A stretch of 34,990 bases of DNA from positions 1 to 34,990 of the IMG/VR virus record IMGVR_UViG_3300033571_022641; one strand, 5' to 3'. The first letter of the stretch is position 1. Each line of letters opens with the position of its first letter. This DNA is from a virus. Below, piece after piece: positions 14,041 through 21,845 of the stretch. The position numbers were made by a program, and so were the translations under genes. The notes beneath the pieces are model-generated. The model was not told where the DNA came from. It worked only from the letters and a program-made list of their open reading frames with translations, and did not search any database.

Positions 14041-14451
14041 ATGAGCTATAATCTTTTTTTAGATAGTGAACAAACACCTAAAGATATCTGGAATACAAGT
14101 AAAACTCCTGAATATGCAGTTTATAATTGGTTAACAGTAACTGATTATGATTCTTTTATTCAAACTATTATTAATAAGGGATTACCTTCTAGGATTTCTT
14201 TAAGTCATAACCTATCAGAAGAACATTCAGAATATAATAATACAAAGATTATACCATACGATACATTTAAAATCAAAACAGGTTATGATTGTATAGTTTG
14301 GCTTATAGAGTATTGTATTGACTATAATTTAATTTTACCTAAATGTAAAGTGCATTCAGGTAATAATATAGGAAGAAAAAATATTGAAGATTTGGTATAT
14401 AAGTTTGAGAAATATCAAAAAACTACTTCTTCTAGTAAAAAAAACAAATAA
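14041..14451 (+). CDS. cREC-type receiver domain protein with altered acidic pocket
   Basis: 136 residues. The order of blocks matches the cyclic-phosphate processing receiver (cREC) family that is common in phages: LFLDSEQTPKD at 5-15, RISLSHNL in the middle, then TGYDCIVWLIEYCIDYNLILP and VHSGNNIGRKNI. Typical members read LFLDDxR and ISFDHDL, but here the pocket is DSEQ and SHNL, so one Asp of the first motif, the Arg and both Asp of the second are changed. The fold should be retained while the assumed metal or phosphate chemistry may be lost. It is the first gene after the gene-free region. GGAA lies about ten bases before the ATG, a weak ribosome binding site. Family assignment is by recalled motifs. 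Confidence 0.7.
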   Translation: MSYNLFLDSEQTPKDIWNTSKTPEYAVYNWLTVTDYDSFIQTIINKGLPSRISLSHNLSEEHSEYNNTKIIPYDTFKIKTGYDCIVWLIEYCIDYNLILPKCKVHSGNNIGRKNIEDLVYKFEKYQKTTSSSKKNK

Positions 14452-14452
14452 A

Positions 14453-14932
14453 ATGAGTAATGTAGAGAAAAAACAGCATTATTTAGATGTAATGAAAAGA
14501 TTGGAAAAATCACATAGTGATATTATTTCTATAAATAATTCTAATAATCCTTTTTCAGATATGTTAAAAACTAACAGCTCTGAAATTTATGATGTTATTC
14601 TCATGTATAGTAAATTCGATAAGTTGAGAAATTCTGTTAAAAACTCAGAAAAACTTCAAAACGAATTTGAAAATTATGTAGAACATACTGAAGAAATTAT
14701 ATCAAAAATTAGAGAATCAGCAAAAGAATTAGCAGAAACTGGTTTAAAATTCGGATCTATAGAAGAATCAAAAGCAGCTGAATTTGGTCAAATGATTAAA
14801 AAACAGTTCATCAAATTTAAGAATTGGATTGAACAGAAAAACAATCATATCTCTAAAATTAAAGATATGATTAAAGAAGATATGGCATTAATAGAAAGGG
14901 CTATTCAGAAAGAATTTTCAAATATTAAATAA
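14453..14932 (+). CDS. Coiled-coil protein of unknown function
   Basis: 159 residues from the ATG at 14453, one base after the stop of the upstream gene; a longer reading from 14384 would overlap that gene and is unlikely. The protein is Lys/Glu-rich and almost wholly helical, with heptad-like spacing through EKLQNEFENYVEHTEEI and ISKIKDMIKEDMALIERAI. No membrane segment or enzyme motif is seen. It resembles in general character the coiled-coil protein at 18473. A structural or internal head role is possible. Confidence 0.65.
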   Translation: MSNVEKKQHYLDVMKRLEKSHSDIISINNSNNPFSDMLKTNSSEIYDVILMYSKFDKLRNSVKNSEKLQNEFENYVEHTEEIISKIRESAKELAETGLKFGSIEESKAAEFGQMIKKQFIKFKNWIEQKNNHISKIKDMIKEDMALIERAIQKEFSNIK

Positions 14933-14939
14933 TTAAGTA

Positions 14940-15572
14940 ATGAAAAATATAAGATCATACGAATCATTGATTACAGAAAATAACACTAATCTCAATTATT
15001 TTATCGATTGGTCTTTATTTGAGGGTGAAATTGAATATGATTCATTAACTGAAAAGGTTCATGTCGTTTTTAGTGAACATGGTAAAGCGGAAAGAATGAA
15101 AGATTTTAAAATAGAACCTTGGGAAATTGAAGAAATATTAAATAAAGCATCTAGTAAGTTAATAGATATGTACAAGAATAGTACTAAGGAAGGTAGAAAA
15201 CATTATACTCTAAGAGACAGATCTGTTGAATATCCATTTGAACTTATTGTAATTTATGATAAAGATGAATATCAGACTGTTGTTAAAACGAATATAGCTA
15301 TAGTAGGAGAGCTATATGATGCTGAGAAAGTTAAAGAGTTAAAAACTAAATATGCAAGTCGTCAGATGGAACCATCTGATCCAGATAATTATTTTTTGAG
15401 AAAAATTAATAACATGGAAAGAAATCACAATTTAGTAATAAACCCTGAAGATTTCGTTTTCCAAGTTATAACTACAAGAAGAAAACGTAACTTCTTGATT
15501 GATAAGAATAAATATCCAGATATGAGAATTTTGGAAGTTTATCCAGAAGGAACGATTGAAGTTAATAAATAA
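14940..15572 (+). CDS. Unknown protein with capsid-targeting-like N-terminus
   Basis: 210 residues. The N-terminus MKNIRSYESLITENN resembles the short targeting peptides of T4 internal proteins (MKTYQEFIAE), with LITE as a possible protease site. The middle has FSEHGKAERMKDF, then GRKHYTLRDRSVEYPF and LIVIYDKDEYQ followed by VVKTNIAIVGE, an alpha-beta pattern that recalls small RelE/BrnT-like folds only in outline. The C-terminal part is basic (TTRRKRNFLIDKNKY). I do not assign a function. The gene lies 7 bp after its upstream neighbour in the same run. Confidence 0.6.
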   Translation: MKNIRSYESLITENNTNLNYFIDWSLFEGEIEYDSLTEKVHVVFSEHGKAERMKDFKIEPWEIEEILNKASSKLIDMYKNSTKEGRKHYTLRDRSVEYPFELIVIYDKDEYQTVVKTNIAIVGELYDAEKVKELKTKYASRQMEPSDPDNYFLRKINNMERNHNLVINPEDFVFQVITTRRKRNFLIDKNKYPDMRILEVYPEGTIEVNK

Positions 15573-15583
15573 ACATACGATAT

Positions 15584-16006
15584 ATGAAAGAATTTAAAGA
15601 ATATCTTAACGAATCTGTAGAAGTTATGGGTGACTCTTTTGAGTATATTCAAAATCTTCTTTCAGAAAAGAATATGCTCGGAAGACTTATGAGATTTGAA
15701 AGGGATTCCGTTGGTGATCTGACTTCAATTGCTTTCGATGTAAATGATATTTCTCCTAAAAAAAGAGAGAATATTATCAATTATATGCATAAGTATGGTT
15801 TTAAAAATGCAACTATTGAATTCCACGACTGGAATAAATTGTGGTTGATTTCTATTGACAAAATACGTATTCAAAGAAAAAGCTCTGCTAATGCTCTCAT
15901 AAATTCATTTTATACTGGGTTGATTGAATCGCCGATAAAATCTGAGGAAACCAAAGAAGAGAAAAAACTTTCAATGTTAGATAGAATTTTAGGGAAAAAT
16001 AAATAA
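15584..16006 (+). CDS. Unknown protein, candidate internal head protein
   Basis: 140 residues. MKEFKEYLNESVEV at the N-terminus is the clearest targeting-peptide look-alike in the window: it has the shape of the T4 IPIII/IPII start MKTYQEFIAE and carries the LNES motif, so the phage protease could cut after Glu10. The rest is a small alpha-beta protein with FERDSVGDLTSIAFDV and a basic, Lys-rich end (EEKKLSMLDRILGKNK). No known domain is recognised. Delivery with the DNA would fit these traits but is inference. Confidence 0.65.
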   Translation: MKEFKEYLNESVEVMGDSFEYIQNLLSEKNMLGRLMRFERDSVGDLTSIAFDVNDISPKKRENIINYMHKYGFKNATIEFHDWNKLWLISIDKIRIQRKSSANALINSFYTGLIESPIKSEETKEEKKLSMLDRILGKNK

Positions 16007-16011
16007 TAACA

Positions 16012-16212
16012 ATGGGAAATTTTTTAGCAGAAGAGGATCTTAAAGTAAAGGCAGAACACTGTTTAGATGTTATGAATACTGTAAAAAATAGTCTTTTAGA
16101 TTCACTTAAAGGGATAGACTGTTTTGAAAAGGAAAAGGATTGTTTAGAGAAATTAAATATTTTCAGTCAAAGTGCTGAAATTCTAAAAGATATATTTAAA
16201 ATTGAGGAATGA
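16012..16212 (+). CDS. Small helical protein of unknown function
   Basis: 66 residues, acidic and helical, with three Cys (CLDV, DCFEKEKDCL) and no membrane segment. Its stop overlaps the ribosome binding region (GAGGAATGAT) of the next gene, so translation is probably coupled. No family is recognised. Confidence 0.55.
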   Translation: MGNFLAEEDLKVKAEHCLDVMNTVKNSLLDSLKGIDCFEKEKDCLEKLNIFSQSAEILKDIFKIEE

Positions 16213-16216
16213 TATT

Positions 16217-16636
16217 ATGAATCATATAAAATTATATGAAGAATTTAAAAAGGAACTAGAGTTTAATACTGAAAAAGAAATAGAATTAACGTTCAGATTT
16301 GTATTAAAACAAAATATAAATCCTCAAACCCTCAAAAGAAAAATCAAAGAGAGATTTATCGAAAGAATTAAACCACCTTTCAATTTTAATGATTTAACAT
16401 TCTATTCTTTCGATATAGATTACATATCAGATGTTCCCTTCACCAAAAATATGATGGCATCTGAGTATGCTATTAAAGCTAAAGTAGATATCGATGGGGA
16501 TGCTCCTAAAAATTCAAAAGATTTAGACAAACTTATAAAAATTGGAATCGTACAATTTTTAAAATTAGAAGAAGATAAATATTTTCAAAATGAAGTTGAA
16601 GAATCTATATTGATTTCATTTGAATATCTTAATTAA
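16217..16636 (+). CDS. Unknown protein with capsid-targeting-like N-terminus
   Basis: 139 residues from the ATG at 16217, which is preceded by GAGGAATGATATT; the TTG at 16202 overlaps the previous gene and is unlikely. The N-terminus MNHIKLYEEFKKELEF is of the M-x2-IK-x-Y/F-E type shared with the genes at 19237 and 14940. The body is an alpha-beta protein with ELTFRFVLKQNINPQTLK and IDGDAPKNSKDLDKLI. Its 3' end overlaps that of the convergent terminase gene by four bases (16633-16636), which leaves no room for a terminator between the two. Confidence 0.6.
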   Translation: MNHIKLYEEFKKELEFNTEKEIELTFRFVLKQNINPQTLKRKIKERFIERIKPPFNFNDLTFYSFDIDYISDVPFTKNMMASEYAIKAKVDIDGDAPKNSKDLDKLIKIGIVQFLKLEEDKYFQNEVEESILISFEYLN

Positions 16637-18411
16637 GACATCATTTTATAGATATCTCCCATATTCTTTACTCCAAATGGATTATCAGTAGCCATAGCTT
16701 CTAGCTTTTTGTTTATCTCTTTCTTATATCTATCTTGAACACCTTCATCCCAAATTTCACTTACACAATCTGGGAGAACCGCTGATTTAAAAAATGCCAT
16801 AAGATTTACAGTACTCATAGCAAGATCATCATGACCTCTTTCATTTGAATACGTTCCAGCTTCATTAACACCAAATGTTGTAAATTCAGCTATTGTCAAA
16901 TCATGTGTTAAAATGATTCTTCTAGATCTGAAATTTGGTCTAAATTCTTCACAATAAATTCGTTTCAATTGATTATTCAGTTTAATACCAGGTTTGAATA
17001 CTTTGTCATCACTTTTATGTTTGGTTGTTACAAAGAGTTCTGAAAAATATTCTTCGTGCTGAGACATAAGTTCTAAGAAATAATTACCATTATAATTCAT
17101 TTCTAATACTATCTTTAAACGTTCTTCACCTAGTACATCATAAACAACAGCATTTACTATTTTAACAAAATCTGCTATAGATACTGTATTAGACCTAAAT
17201 ACACCTACTTGTTTTAATCCAAAAAAGTCCACTTCCCCACTGTATAGTTTATGTCTCCTTATGGCTCCCATACTTAATGGAACTAATCTAAATATATTTA
17301 ATATAGTGTAATCTCTATTAGCACCTTCTGCTAAATCTATAGACATTACAAAAAACTTTTTACCTAATCTAAATCTGCCATTGTTATCCTTATAATCAAA
17401 ATCAAACGAAGAATCCCAAACTAAATCTTTATAGTTTATATCTTGATCATGAAGGGAATCTATTTCTCTAAATTCATATTTATTTTCGCATTTCTTTGCA
17501 AATGAAATAGATTGAGTATCCAATAAGAATGAAGAACTTGCAACAAATTGATTACCGAATTCTTGATTAAAGGCTTCTTCACTACCTAGATCGTTAATCC
17601 ATTTTTGTTTCCATACTTCATCTCTTCCTGGAACTTGCCACCAATCAACTCTCAAAGGTTTAAAGTCGCTCTTATTCTTTATGGCATTATCATAAATTTC
17701 GTAAAATAGATTTAACCCGTTCGCAGTTGAGGTTATTAACATTTTAGAATCTTTCACAGACGAAAGTGTAGGCAAGATTGATTTATAGAATGACCTTGCA
17801 ATTTTCTCAGGAATATATGCAAACTCGTCAGCGAAAATAACATCAAAAGTAAAACCAATCGCTGGAGATTCTGTACAAGCTTCTGCGAACATACGACATC
17901 CGTTATCGAATGACATTTTACCCATATTATTTACCAGTGAACCAGGTTTCATGAAAAAAGGTAAATGACGTAAAATTGTTTTGGTTTTATCTAAAATTTC
18001 TTCAGATGTTGCTCTTCTATTTGCGATAACCAAAACATTTTTATCTACATGGAAACATACATACCAAGCTAAAAATATACAGGTTGTGATAGTTTTTCCT
18101 ATCTGTCTAGATGCTAAAAAGACTACTCTATCATTATCTGCATATGATTTGATAACCTGTTCTTGATAATCTCTTAATTTAATTCTTTGAACGCCATTAT
18201 CAGTTTTAGCATAACAATAATTATTAGCGAAATAAAGAATATCTCTTTGACATTTTATAATTTCTTCTAGTTCTTCTTGAGTGTATTCAAACGCAATTTT
18301 AGCAGCTCTCCAATCTGTGTCACCTTCAGCAAATGGGTTTTGTCTAGGTAAAGCTTCACCATTAGTAATTCTTTCAAATAATTCATTGACACTTTCAGTG
18401 CTCCAAGCCAT
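16633..18411 (-). CDS. 17: Terminase large subunit (gp17-like)
   Basis: 592 residues. It is the packaging motor ATPase and the headful nuclease. ATPase motifs: Walker A ASRQIGKT at 100-107 (T4 has SRQLGKT), Walker B VIFADE at 191-196, coupling motif TSTANG at 227-232. RNase H-fold nuclease: Asp359 in SIDLAEG, Glu437 in VLEMNYNG and the DD pair at 528-529 in GHDDL. All expected catalytic positions are present. The length is close to T4 gp17 (610). No small terminase or portal gene is recognised next to it. It is on the opposite strand from the genes on both sides and shares a palindromic CTATATAG promoter region with the gene at 18473. There is no Shine-Dalgarno site before the ATG. Confidence 0.95.
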   Translation of the reverse strand: MAWSTESVNELFERITNGEALPRQNPFAEGDTDWRAAKIAFEYTQEELEEIIKCQRDILYFANNYCYAKTDNGVQRIKLRDYQEQVIKSYADNDRVVFLASRQIGKTITTCIFLAWYVCFHVDKNVLVIANRRATSEEILDKTKTILRHLPFFMKPGSLVNNMGKMSFDNGCRMFAEACTESPAIGFTFDVIFADEFAYIPEKIARSFYKSILPTLSSVKDSKMLITSTANGLNLFYEIYDNAIKNKSDFKPLRVDWWQVPGRDEVWKQKWINDLGSEEAFNQEFGNQFVASSSFLLDTQSISFAKKCENKYEFREIDSLHDQDINYKDLVWDSSFDFDYKDNNGRFRLGKKFFVMSIDLAEGANRDYTILNIFRLVPLSMGAIRRHKLYSGEVDFFGLKQVGVFRSNTVSIADFVKIVNAVVYDVLGEERLKIVLEMNYNGNYFLELMSQHEEYFSELFVTTKHKSDDKVFKPGIKLNNQLKRIYCEEFRPNFRSRRIILTHDLTIAEFTTFGVNEAGTYSNERGHDDLAMSTVNLMAFFKSAVLPDCVSEIWDEGVQDRYKKEINKKLEAMATDNPFGVKNMGDIYKMMS

Positions 18412-18430
18412 AAAATCAAATTTATTTTAT

Positions 18431-18438
18431 CTATATAG
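18431..18438. promoter_or_regulatory. Palindromic CTATATAG, candidate bidirectional late promoter
   Basis: CTATATAG reads the same on both strands and lies between the divergent terminase (ATG 20 bp to the left) and coiled-coil gene (ATG 35 bp to the right). A neighbouring TATATA at 18442-18447 may be a second element. One copy could serve both directions. Confidence 0.5.
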
Positions 18439-18472
18439 CGATATATACCCAATAAATAAAATAAAAGAAAAC

Positions 18473-19237
18473 ATGGGAAAGCATATTAAACCATTTTTAT
18501 CAGGATTTTATGATTTAAACGAAGATTCATATATTGATTATGAAAAGGAAGTGGGTAATAAATCAAAAGAGGGAATGTCTATTGATCCTGAACAAATTGA
18601 GCAAATGAAGGGTATTCATAAAGATATAAACATCAAAAGTATAGAATCTCAACTAAAAATGGCTTTAGATGAATATTGGAAGAATAAAAAAGAAGCTGAA
18701 AATATAATACTTGAAGCAAGAGAACGATTAGATGTAAATTTACAGAGCATGTATAAGGCATTCGAGATTGCTGTTGAAAAATTAGATGCTTTGGGAATAG
18801 AGATTAAGAATGATGAAATACAGTTAAATGAGCTAACTGTTGTTCTTAGAATGGAAAAGAAGATGTATGAGTTGTCTGATAAAGACAAAATTGAACTTTA
18901 TGATATTTTCACAAGTCTCAATAAAAATCATGCTGATGCTTGTAAAGAATTGGCTAGAAGCATGAACTCTATTAGTGAATTTGTAAAATACACTGAATTT
19001 GGGGTATTTTATACTAAACCAGAGGGAGCAAAGAGATATAAAGAAGCGTATTTCAGAAGTGAACTTGTAGAACCAATGAAAGAATCCTCGGAATTAAATG
19101 AATCATTCTTCTCAAAAATTTCTGAATTCTTTAAAACTATGGGTGAAAAAATCAAAACTCATATTTTTAAGATCGAATCCTCTTTGGAAGAATTTGATAG
19201 TTTAATGGCAAGAGCTCAAAACATTATAAGTAAATAA
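18473..19237 (+). CDS. Coiled-coil protein, candidate internal head protein
   Basis: 254 residues from the ATG at 18473. A longer reading to 18281 would overlap the terminase gene on the other strand and is rejected. The N-terminus MGKHIKPFLSGFYDLNEDS contains a YDLNED site, and SSELNESFFS lies near the C-terminus; both fit the L-N-E motif proposed for the phage protease. Between them is a long helical region (IESQLKMALDEYWKNKKEAEN onward). The stop overlaps the next start by one base (TAATG). A head-interior role is inferred from the motifs and the shared promoter with the terminase. Confidence 0.65.
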   Translation: MGKHIKPFLSGFYDLNEDSYIDYEKEVGNKSKEGMSIDPEQIEQMKGIHKDINIKSIESQLKMALDEYWKNKKEAENIILEARERLDVNLQSMYKAFEIAVEKLDALGIEIKNDEIQLNELTVVLRMEKKMYELSDKDKIELYDIFTSLNKNHADACKELARSMNSISEFVKYTEFGVFYTKPEGAKRYKEAYFRSELVEPMKESSELNESFFSKISEFFKTMGEKIKTHIFKIESSLEEFDSLMARAQNIISK

Positions 19238-19965
19238 TGAAATATATTAAACTCTTTGAAAATTACATAAGTGGTTTAGAAAATTATCTAGTTTATAAAT
19301 ACAAACTTCACTGGGTAGCCAAAGTAAAGCGTAATCTTTTTGCTAGTAGTGTAGAACAAAAGGACATTGAAAAGGCTTTAGAGGAATGGAGATACACTGG
19401 TGATTGTGTTGTAACCAAAGATGCTGTTTGCGAATTATGTGGACAACCTTATTTACATTATCATTTTCAAATAAAAAACTTACTGAAAAGCAATGAGTTA
19501 TGGGTTGGTAGTGAATGTATAAAAAGATTTAGTGCTGAAGATACTAAATCAATTCAGTTTTTTGATAATTATGGCAATAGAATTACGGATGAAAGGTTAA
19601 TTATCAAAACAGTTAATAAACAAATGGTAGATTTAAAAAAGGATAAGAAAGTACAAGAAGTATTAGAATTACTTTCGGATCTTTATAATAAAACAATGGA
19701 ATCTGCTTTAAACGAACTATTCGATCAATATTCAAACAAGGAATATCTTACTCCACTTCAAATGTTATGGTTAGATAATTATTTTTCAGAAAACAACATT
19801 GAAGTCAATCCACATATATTTAATGTTAATTTGAGCAATAGATTTTATTTAGATCAAGTATTTACAAGAAGTGCAGATTCTATTATGAGATTAGAGAACT
19901 ACCTTACTCGCGATCAGAAAGAAATTCTTGATTATAATTTGAATAGAAAAAGAAGGTTATCATAA
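19237..19965 (+). CDS. Protein with a zinc-binding treble-clef-like module
   Basis: 242 residues. The N-terminus MKYIKLFENYIS resembles the targeting-like starts of other genes here. Residues about 65-100 contain CELCGQPYLHYHFQIKN and WVGSECIKRF, giving Cys-x2-Cys, a His-x-His and a later Cys that could bind zinc. The rest is helical and polar with a basic end (NRKRRLS). The module is reminiscent of nucleic-acid binding zinc modules, but I cannot name the family. It is translationally coupled to the previous gene through TAATG. Function unknown. Confidence 0.6.
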   Translation: MKYIKLFENYISGLENYLVYKYKLHWVAKVKRNLFASSVEQKDIEKALEEWRYTGDCVVTKDAVCELCGQPYLHYHFQIKNLLKSNELWVGSECIKRFSAEDTKSIQFFDNYGNRITDERLIIKTVNKQMVDLKKDKKVQEVLELLSDLYNKTMESALNELFDQYSNKEYLTPLQMLWLDNYFSENNIEVNPHIFNVNLSNRFYLDQVFTRSADSIMRLENYLTRDQKEILDYNLNRKRRLS

Positions 19966-20048
19966 ATATTTGGTTTTCTATAAAAAAATCTATATTTTAA
20001 TAAACAAACTATTGATATTTAATATATTTAAGAAAATGGAGTTATACC

Positions 20049-20315
20049 ATGAATAATGCTGAACATAAGGTCTGGCATGAGATTAATGAACCCCTGAGTG
20101 CTGTTCAAAATTTGATAAATGGTTGTTTAGTGGGTCAGGCGAAGGGTGCATATTCATTTGAAGAATCAAGTTTGATTTGGGAATCAATCAAATATTTAGT
20201 AACTTTGCAAGTTAAGTTAAGAGAAAGTGAAGATGATCCTAATGAATTTATTTTAAAAGAATTAGCAAAAAAGGATTCAGAAGAATCTGAAGAACCTCAA
20301 AAAGAAGTAGCATAA
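20049..20315 (+). CDS. Small acidic protein of unknown function
   Basis: 88 residues. GGAG lies about ten bases before the ATG. The N-terminal half is helical (HKVWHEINEPLSAVQNLING) and the last 25 residues are acidic (KKDSEESEEPQKE). A strong terminator follows nine bases after the stop, so it closes the transcription unit that starts at the palindromic promoter. No family is recognised. Confidence 0.6.
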   Translation: MNNAEHKVWHEINEPLSAVQNLINGCLVGQAKGAYSFEESSLIWESIKYLVTLQVKLRESEDDPNEFILKELAKKDSEESEEPQKEVA

Positions 20316-20323
20316 AGAGAAAT

Positions 20324-20346
20324 AAACCCACGCAAGTGGGTTTTTT
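20324..20346 (+). terminator. Rho-independent terminator
   Basis: AAACCCAC and GTGGGTTT form an eight-pair stem with the stable tetraloop GCAA, followed by a run of T. It separates the late-type genes on the left from the polymerase transcription unit on the right. Confidence 0.9.
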
Positions 20347-20348
20347 AA

Positions 20349-20380
20349 TTTGGTATTCTCAATTATTTTTATTATCTTTG
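20349..20380 (+). promoter_or_regulatory. Host-type promoter of Bacteroidota form before the polymerase gene
   Basis: TTTG at 20349-20352 and TATCTTTG at 20373-20380 are 20 bp apart, matching the TTTG (about -33) and TAnnTTTG (about -7) pattern of Bacteroidota housekeeping promoters. The ATG of the polymerase gene is 35 bp further on. It directly follows a terminator, so a promoter is expected here. It would suit an early gene read by the host polymerase. Confidence 0.45.
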
Positions 20381-20414
20381 AATTATTAGTGTAATTATTT
20401 TATAGAAGCTACTT

Positions 20415-21845
20415 ATGATTAATATTGAACAAAAGTCTAATAAAGTTATTATTAGTAATTTTAATGATAAAGGTATGGTAGACTTACATGAGTTCATTCT
20501 ACCTAAAAGTGAAATGTTTGAATGGCAATATTATTCAGACAAAAAGAAAGATGAAATTATTAGAAGTTGGGATAATAGACCCGTACAAAAGAAAACCGAT
20601 GTTAAAAGATTAAATCGATTCCGATTAATCGAATGGATGGAAAGTTTAAGTGAAGAAGAAAAGGAAAAAATATACGGCTTCCATCAACCAAAGAAATTCT
20701 TTTGTGATATCGAGGTTGAAATCCAGAATGAATTCCCCGATGCAAGTTTAGCAAAAACACCAGTTGTAACTATAGCGTTATCTGATGAAGATAACATTAT
20801 TACAGTTATGGGTACAAGAGAAATTGCAGCAAAGGATGTTAAGCAAACAGAACTAAAACTTCAAGAGTATTTTAAAGATTATACTCCAGATATTACATTC
20901 AAATATGTGTATTTTAATTCAGAATATGATATGCTATACACATTTTTTGTTAAGTTCTTACCTAGGATTCCATTTTTGACAGGGTGGTATTTCTTAGACT
21001 TTGACTGGAAGTATTTATTAAATAGAGCTCGGCAATTAGATATTCCTGTTGAAAAGTCTTCTTTGACCAAAAGATTATCTGGGATGCACGAAACTCCTAT
21101 GCATAAAGTTATTGTAGATTATAAAGAAATCTACGAAAAATGGGATAAGTCTCTTAAAGAAAACCTAACTTTAGATTGGACTGCGAAAAACAGATTGGGT
21201 TTAACAAAGGTTAAATACCCAGGGAGTTTAAAAGATTTATTTGTAAATGATTATTTACTTTTTGTTTTTTACAATGCAGTTGATACTCATCTAGTAAATC
21301 TTTTAGATAAGAAAACTTCAGTAGCTGATATTTTTTTTAAACTGGGTACTCTCACTAAATCTGAATACCAAAGAGCTTTTTCACCTGTACATATGACAGA
21401 AAATGTATTGTGTAGAGGTTTATTGGAAAAAAATCTAGTAATGATCCCTGAGGAAATCAAAAGAGCTAAAGATGCTAAATATAAAGGTGCACATGTTCAT
21501 AAGCCTAAAGTTGGTCTATATGAATTTGTAGGAGCATTTGACTTTGCTAGTTTGTATCCTTCAGTTATGCGCCAATTTAACATTTCTCCAGAATCATATC
21601 TTGGTCAAATAGATGATGGATCCGATGAAGAAAGTAATGATATATTCAAGACTAAAAAGGAAAAGATAGTCAATACGGAAGATAAAATAGTTTGTGCCAA
21701 TGGTGCTGTTTTTAGTAAGGAAGAAAGCGTTTTAAAAAAGGCATTGGATTATTTTTACGATAAAAGAAAAAAAGCGAAATATGAATCATATGAAGTAGAA
21801 AAGGAAATTGAAATATTGAAAAAGATATTAGAAACTAAGTCATGA
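20415..21845 (+). CDS. 43: Family B DNA polymerase, N-terminal and exonuclease part (split gp43)
   Basis: 476 residues, about half of a T4 gp43 (898). The 3'-5' exonuclease is complete: Exo I CDIE (Asp98, Glu100), Exo II TGWYFLDFD (Asp197), Exo III YNAVD (Tyr286, Asp290). Polymerase motif A follows as FDFASLYPSVM (Asp376, 375-385) with FNISPES. The protein ends in FYDKRKKAKYESYEVEKE and a Lys/Glu helix, which is the fingers domain of gp43, before motif B (K-x3-NSxYG) and motif C (DTDS). These are not found elsewhere in the window. The stop overlaps the next start as ATGA, so this is an organised gene end, not an obvious frameshift. The polymerase is probably completed by a second gene outside the window. 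Confidence 0.9.
   Translation: MINIEQKSNKVIISNFNDKGMVDLHEFILPKSEMFEWQYYSDKKKDEIIRSWDNRPVQKKTDVKRLNRFRLIEWMESLSEEEKEKIYGFHQPKKFFCDIEVEIQNEFPDASLAKTPVVTIALSDEDNIITVMGTREIAAKDVKQTELKLQEYFKDYTPDITFKYVYFNSEYDMLYTFFVKFLPRIPFLTGWYFLDFDWKYLLNRARQLDIPVEKSSLTKRLSGMHETPMHKVIVDYKEIYEKWDKSLKENLTLDWTAKNRLGLTKVKYPGSLKDLFVNDYLLFVFYNAVDTHLVNLLDKKTSVADIFFKLGTLTKSEYQRAFSPVHMTENVLCRGLLEKNLVMIPEEIKRAKDAKYKGAHVHKPKVGLYEFVGAFDFASLYPSVMRQFNISPESYLGQIDDGSDEESNDIFKTKKEKIVNTEDKIVCANGAVFSKEESVLKKALDYFYDKRKKAKYESYEVEKEIEILKKILETKS

Noticed and set aside
13995-14042. ATAGAGC/GCTCTAT pairing that would cover the start codon of the cREC gene
   Set aside because: The left arm overlaps the putative promoter octamer, so it would not be in the transcript started there.
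18281-18472. N-terminal extension of the coiled-coil gene at 18473
   Set aside because: The extension would overlap the terminase gene on the opposite strand and has no typical composition of a phage protein; the ATG at 18473 lies just after the shared promoter.
21800-21845. Frameshift or sequencing error as the cause of the short polymerase
   Set aside because: No polymerase motif B or C is found in any frame downstream, and the end has an ATGA overlap with an intact gene.
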